Assembly (NCBI GenBank): GCA_964593725.1
Contig: CAZQJS010000009.1
Location: 18,439 to 82,438 of the forward strand
Reading direction: 5' to 3'
Length of the DNA: 64,000 bases
From: JAIOSM01 sp964593725
Lineage (GTDB): Bacteria; Desulfobacterota; Desulfobacteria; Desulfobacterales; Desulfobacteraceae
Below, in pieces: positions 60,501-64,000 of the stretch. The translations under genes and the position numbers were made by a program. Position 1 is the first letter of the stretch; each line of letters opens with the position of its first letter. The notes beneath the pieces are model-generated. The model did not search any database. It saw only the letters and a list, made by a program, of their open reading frames with translations, and was not told the DNA's origin.

Positions 60501-60636
60501 TCTTTCTTAATCTCCCTTGTATCTTAATTTAACAATTTTTCTCTATTTTCCTTAAAGCAACAATGGTACGCATGTCCCGGATAACACAGCGTACCATCCA
60601 TCACAATTTGTAAATATTTATTAAATAAAAACGACC

Positions 60637-61155
60637 TTATTTAGGGCTTAAAAGCATTGTAACGACTCTGCCTTCATATTTAGGTGATTGTTCAACCTGG
60701 GCAAACTCTTCGGTCATTTCAACAATTTTTTCAAGTATTTTCTGGCCCTGTTCCTTAAGAATGATCTCCCTGCCCCTGAAAACAAGTGTAATTTTCACCT
60801 TGTTTTTTTTACCGATAAACCTTTCAATGTTTCTAACCTTTGTTTCAAGATCATGGGCTTCGGTCTTTGGTCGTACCTTTATTTCTTTTATCTGATACCC
60901 TTTCTGCTTCTTTTTAGCCTCCTGCATCTGTTTGGTACGTTGATACTTATACTTACCATAGTCCATAATTTTGCAGACCGGCGGTTTTGCGTTGGGAGAG
61001 ACTTCAACAAGGTCCATCCCGTATTCCTGGGCTTTTTCCAGGGCTTCCTGTATGGGTAACACTCCTATCTGCTCACCGTCAGAGCCAATAATACGAACCT
61101 CTTCAGCTCTGATCTGATTATTTACGTTTGTTGTATCCTGTTGCTTTTTAGCTAT
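60637..61155 (-). CDS. infC: Translation initiation factor IF-3, ATA start
   Basis: The frame continues upstream of the first GTG (61062) through a perfect IF-3 N-terminus ('NVNNQIRAEEVRIIGSDGEQ') to AGGAGGT, which is followed after a short spacer by ATA at 61155. No ATG, GTG or TTG is placed correctly, so ATA is the start, giving 172 residues, the usual length. infC in E. coli uses AUU and is autoregulated because IF-3 rejects non-AUG starts; the same logic fits here. The C-domain is typical ('VRPKTEAHDLETKVRNIERF', 'GRVVTMLL'). First gene of infC-rpmI-rplT-pheS-pheT. Confidence 0.93.
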   Translation of the reverse strand: MAKKQQDTTNVNNQIRAEEVRIIGSDGEQIGVLPIQEALEKAQEYGMDLVEVSPNAKPPVCKIMDYGKYKYQRTKQMQEAKKKQKGYQIKEIKVRPKTEAHDLETKVRNIERFIGKKNKVKITLVFRGREIILKEQGQKILEKIVEMTEEFAQVEQSPKYEGRVVTMLLSPK

Positions 61156-61209
61156 CGGGCACCTCCTGCTGTTAATTTAATTCAAGTACAGTACAAGTTG
61201 TAATCTGCG

Positions 61210-61238
61210 AGTATATACTTGTTTTCTTAAAATTTCAA
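61210..61238 (-). promoter_or_regulatory. infC operon promoter
   Basis: Minus-strand TTGAAA (61238-61233) and TATACT (61215-61210) with a 17-base spacer, 55 bases upstream of the infC start. Confidence 0.6.
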
Positions 61239-61297
61239 CTAATAATTGCATGTGCAGGGGTAGAATTTTTATGGGGGAGAGAATACTGGTCCTGATT

Positions 61298-61837
61298 TTA
61301 CAGTAATGCTCCCTGCTCCAGTGTATATGTTTCAAGGAGGCTGTTTTTCCAGTATTGATTTGATTCTTTTTTAAAAAAGCCATAGAAAAGTTCAAGGCTT
61401 TTGTTCCGCATTACATGGGGAATTATTTCAATGTTACTCTCTTTATATAAAACCGGAAGGCTTTTAAGATCGCACTTTCCAGCGCCACCCATGGGATCTT
61501 CATAGGCATAGATGACTTTTTTTATGCCGGCTATTATGATTGCCCCAAGGCACATGAGGCAGGGCTCCATGGTGCAGAACAGATAAGCTTTTGAAAGATC
61601 ATAATTTACAGAGGATTGCTCTGTTTTTTTAAGACAGATGATTTCTGCATGGTCTGTTTCGCTGAATTTTCCTGCCCCGGCCCTGGTACCAGTCCTTGAA
61701 CTGTCTGCAATAACACGGTTATTAAGAACAATTACACAGCCAACAGGAAACTCTCCCTGAAAAAACGCGTGTTCAGCCTTTTTTAGGGCAAGGGCCATGT
61801 ATTTTTCATAGTTTGATTTTTTGATATTTTCCTCCAA
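61298..61837 (-). CDS. tadA: tRNA-adenosine/nucleoside deaminase (TadA-like)
   Basis: The 179-residue zinc deaminase has 'GEFPVGCVIVLNNRVIADS', the catalytic 'DHAEII' and the zinc loop 'TMEPCLMCLGAII'. It fits TadA (A34-to-I in tRNA-Arg) in length and core, but 'PMGGAGKCDLKSLPVLY' and the long C-terminus leave a guanine/cytosine deaminase open. TTG 61837 is the conventional start; GGAGG followed by in-frame ATC 61825 is a noncanonical alternative, and ATG 61798 would cut the first helix. Confidence 0.8.
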   Translation of the reverse strand: MEENIKKSNYEKYMALALKKAEHAFFQGEFPVGCVIVLNNRVIADSSRTGTRAGAGKFSETDHAEIICLKKTEQSSVNYDLSKAYLFCTMEPCLMCLGAIIIAGIKKVIYAYEDPMGGAGKCDLKSLPVLYKESNIEIIPHVMRNKSLELFYGFFKKESNQYWKNSLLETYTLEQGALL

Positions 61838-61938
61838 AAAAGCTCTTTACAAAACTCTTTCCATACTCCAGAATATACCTTAAGATAATTGCTTGAACAA
61901 TAATAGAACAATTAATAATGATATTCAATATAAGTTAA

Positions 61939-63084
61939 ATGACTTTTTTAAACAAAATCAATGGTCAGGAAAGTAAAAGAGCAGAGGATTTTGAAAATCC
62001 TGCCCATGATTTAACAGATCCCTGCAAACCAAATATAAGAGAATCTTTCCAGGAAAGAGAAAAATCATTTCTTTCAAACTATGGCTCCCTGAGTGCTTTG
62101 TCCAAAGGACGTATGGAAAAAGAGGCACCATGCAGTATTCGCACCCCCTACCAGCTTGACCGGGACCGAATAGTATATTCCAATGCATTCAGACGTTTAA
62201 AACATAAAACCCAGGTGTTTCTTTCACCCCTGGGAGACCATTTCAGAACACGCCTCACACACACCCTTGAAGTCTCGGAGATTGCAAGGAATATAGCAAG
62301 GGCCATGTGGATGAATGAAGACCTTGCAGAAGCAATTGCCCTGGGTCATGACCTGGGCCATACACCATTTGGCCATGGCGGTGAAACCGTGCTTAAGGAG
62401 ATATACTCCCCTGATTTTTCCCATTCTGATCAAAGCTTGAGGGTGATTGATGTCCTTGATAACTATGGAAAAGGTCTCAACCTTTCCCGGGAGGTTAGAG
62501 ATGGGATTTTAAAGCATTCCAAGGGATTTGGGGATATAATACCGTCCACACCCGGAGAGAGCGCCTTTACAGTGGAAGGTAAGATTGTCAGGATTGCAGA
62601 TATTATAGCCTATCTCAACCATGATCTGGATGATGCTTTAAGGGGTGGAGTTATAACCCATGATCAGGTTCCGGATATTTGTAAAAAACGGCTTGGCACC
62701 ACCCATTCTGAGCGTGCAAAAATTATGATGCAGAATGTAATTTATAACAGCGGCCCTGAAAACAATGTATTTATAATCAAAATCAGCAGTGATATTTTAG
62801 AAGCAATGATAATATTAAGAAAATTTCTATATGAAAATGTTTACAGGTCAGATGTGGTGCATAAAGAGTTTATAAAAGCAAAAAAAATACTGGTGGAGCT
62901 GTTCAGCTATTTTGTCAATAACAAAGATCAATTGCAAAAAGAGCTTGAAAAAATGGAAATGGCAGCATGGGACCCTGCTGAGAATTCCCTTGAGCGGTCT
63001 GTGTGTGACCTTATTGCAAGCATGACTGACAGATATGCCCTGGAAATTTATGAAAGGGTTTTTCTTCCTTCAACCTCTGTATAG
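61939..63084 (+). CDS. dgt: dGTPase-like HD-domain triphosphohydrolase
   Basis: The 381-residue HD protein has the family start 'IRTPYQLDRDRIVYSNAFRRLKHKTQVF', split, the HD motif 'RLTHTLEVSEIARNIARA', 'GHDLGHTPFGHGGE' and 'ADIIAYLNHDLDDAL'. It hydrolyses dNTPs (classically dGTP) to the nucleoside and triphosphate. Its size is that of the shorter, non-enterobacterial type. It is nine bases upstream of a Cys-cluster protein. Confidence 0.9.
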   Translation: MTFLNKINGQESKRAEDFENPAHDLTDPCKPNIRESFQEREKSFLSNYGSLSALSKGRMEKEAPCSIRTPYQLDRDRIVYSNAFRRLKHKTQVFLSPLGDHFRTRLTHTLEVSEIARNIARAMWMNEDLAEAIALGHDLGHTPFGHGGETVLKEIYSPDFSHSDQSLRVIDVLDNYGKGLNLSREVRDGILKHSKGFGDIIPSTPGESAFTVEGKIVRIADIIAYLNHDLDDALRGGVITHDQVPDICKKRLGTTHSERAKIMMQNVIYNSGPENNVFIIKISSDILEAMIILRKFLYENVYRSDVVHKEFIKAKKILVELFSYFVNNKDQLQKELEKMEMAAWDPAENSLERSVCDLIASMTDRYALEIYERVFLPSTSV

Positions 63085-63092
63085 TATTCAAT

Positions 63093-63626
63093 ATGGAAAA
63101 ATTTTTTGAAAAACTCAGAAAACTTTATATTAAAATGGATAAAGCTTATGAAGAGGCAGCCTCCCATTATGGATTCAAATGCAGGGGGTGTGAAGACAAC
63201 TGCTGCAGATCCTTTTTTTATCACCACACATTCATTGAAAAAGATTTTCTTTTAAGCCGGGCTGGTTTATTAAGCCGGGATTGGAAAAAATCATTAAAAG
63301 AGAGGGCAGAACTTTATTTAAATACTTTAAATACAAAGCCCATCTGTCCCTTAAATAATGATGATATCTGTGTTCTCTATGATGTTCGCCCCATGATATG
63401 CAGACTCCATGGAATTCCCCATCATTTAAATATCCCGGGCAGGAAAACAGCTGTAAATCCCGGGTGTGGGGCAGGAACTTCTCTGTTTGAAGCAGTACAA
63501 TATTTTTCCTTTGACAGGGTACCTTTTTATACTGAAATGGCAGCAATTGAAAAAGAGTACAGAAAAGCCACAAGGAAAACAGGAAAAATAAAAGAGACAA
63601 TTGCCCATATGCTTTCAGAATTATAG
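63093..63626 (+). CDS. YkgJ-family cysteine-cluster protein
   Basis: The 177-residue protein has the CxxCxxxCC-type motif ('FKCRGCEDNCCRSFF'), then 'CPLNNDDICVLYDVRPMICRLHGIP' (split), a pattern of eight Cys that binds zinc or Fe-S in the YkgJ/FliB-N-like family. Function unknown. It is likely in an operon with the dGTPase-like gene. Confidence 0.8.
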   Translation: MEKFFEKLRKLYIKMDKAYEEAASHYGFKCRGCEDNCCRSFFYHHTFIEKDFLLSRAGLLSRDWKKSLKERAELYLNTLNTKPICPLNNDDICVLYDVRPMICRLHGIPHHLNIPGRKTAVNPGCGAGTSLFEAVQYFSFDRVPFYTEMAAIEKEYRKATRKTGKIKETIAHMLSEL

Positions 63627-63672
63627 GAGAGTGCCCGGGGCCTGGTTTTTATGAAAACATGGAGAGTGTTAT

Positions 63673-63909
63673 TTAACAACAGGGTGGATTAACTTTTTTT
63701 GAATCAATTACCAGACAGGAAGTCATATCTTCCTCAAAAAGCAAGTCTGTTTTTTTCTCTATCACTGTTTTTATCTTGTCAAAGCGCTGGAGCAAATCTT
63801 CAGCAATGGGTGTAAGCTTTGAGCCGCCTTCCTTTTTTCCGCCTTTTTTTGTTATGAGCAGGCTTTTTCCCAGTCGTTCTTCTGTGGCATGGATCCTTGC
63901 CCAGACCAC
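63673..63909 (-). pseudogene. 5'-truncated ModE/LysR-type winged-helix regulator
   Basis: The 78-residue frame has the C-terminal part of a ModE N-terminal-type winged helix: 'WARIHATEERLGKSLLITKKGGKKEGGSKLTPIAEDLLQRFDKI' (split by me), the wing motif with GG...EGGSKLT. The first two helices are missing: upstream lies a TAA and, 26 bases further, the start of the repeat element at 63935. The gene appears to have lost its 5' end there. Members sense molybdate or control similar genes; an intact copy would have fitted this tungsten/molybdenum-using organism. Confidence 0.6.
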
Positions 63910-63934
63910 AATTTAAAGTCATACAGAAAATGTC

Positions 63935-64000
63935 CAGCAATTTTGGGTCAAAAATTATTTTTAAGATTAACAAAGGAATAAGTGAGGCCTGGATATGCTT
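63935..64000 (-). mobile_element. Element copy 3 (partial, runs off window)
   Basis: CAGCAATTTTGGG at 63935 begins a sequence that matches 55771-55835 with two mismatches to the end of the window, including the first arm of the palindrome. It is in the same orientation as copy 2. Confidence 0.65.

Overview
The window reads as chromosomal DNA of an anaerobic Gram-negative bacterium, most likely a sulfate-reducing Desulfobacterota close to Desulfobacterales. Supporting signs are a tungsten aldehyde:ferredoxin oxidoreductase, a ferredoxin-nitroreductase fusion, many radical SAM enzymes, lipoproteins with LolA, a small Cys-containing protein of a type I associate with that group, and moderately AT-rich DNA. 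The taxonomy is inference; no rRNA gene is present.

Layout. 1-1956: end of an SMC/AAA-type ATPase and an AlbA_2 (Schlafen-type) ATP-binding protein, an accessory pair. 2135-18859: an all-plus-strand block that is the most unusual part of the window. Secreted proteins (a LamG-like protein, a large beta-rich protein, a DUF4019 protein) come first. Then two PqqD/RRE-like small proteins and four radical SAM proteins carrying five radical SAM domains, interleaved with a ParB-like protein, a metallophosphoesterase and a CDP-alcohol phosphatidyltransferase. The block ends with a lipoprotein carrying two LamG-like domains and a Tat-exported seven-bladed WD40 protein whose C-terminal tail holds eight cysteines in CxC and CSCVGH motifs. 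I propose this is an undescribed protein- or peptide-maturation system in which the radical SAM enzymes modify the Cys-rich tail before Tat export. 18970-19505 is a decayed IS1634/DUF4277-type element.

19633-31992: a membrane protein, a GAF-ANTAR regulator, a small conserved protein with an apparent ATT start, a VWA-OmpA envelope protein, a ferredoxin-nitroreductase, an envelope-sugar module (two LPS-kinase-like proteins and a NodU/CmcH carbamoyltransferase), nadA, lolA and an acyl-CoA synthetase. 32081-42584: grpE-dnaK, the SRP RNA (ffs), a STAS protein, small envelope and flagellar-like proteins, aldehyde ferredoxin oxidoreductase, a FapA-like protein, and uraA-upp.

42748-63626: housekeeping. 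priA and mscS are on the plus strand. The translation operon (truncated rimP)-nusA-infB-rbfA-truB-rpsO-pnp-MBL and the operon infC-rpmI-rplT-pheS-pheT are on the minus strand. infC starts at ATA. The rimP leader carries a terminator with a competing antiterminator helix. Second and third copies of the mobile element lie at 55769-56193 and 63935-64000; the last abuts a ModE-like gene that has lost its 5' end.
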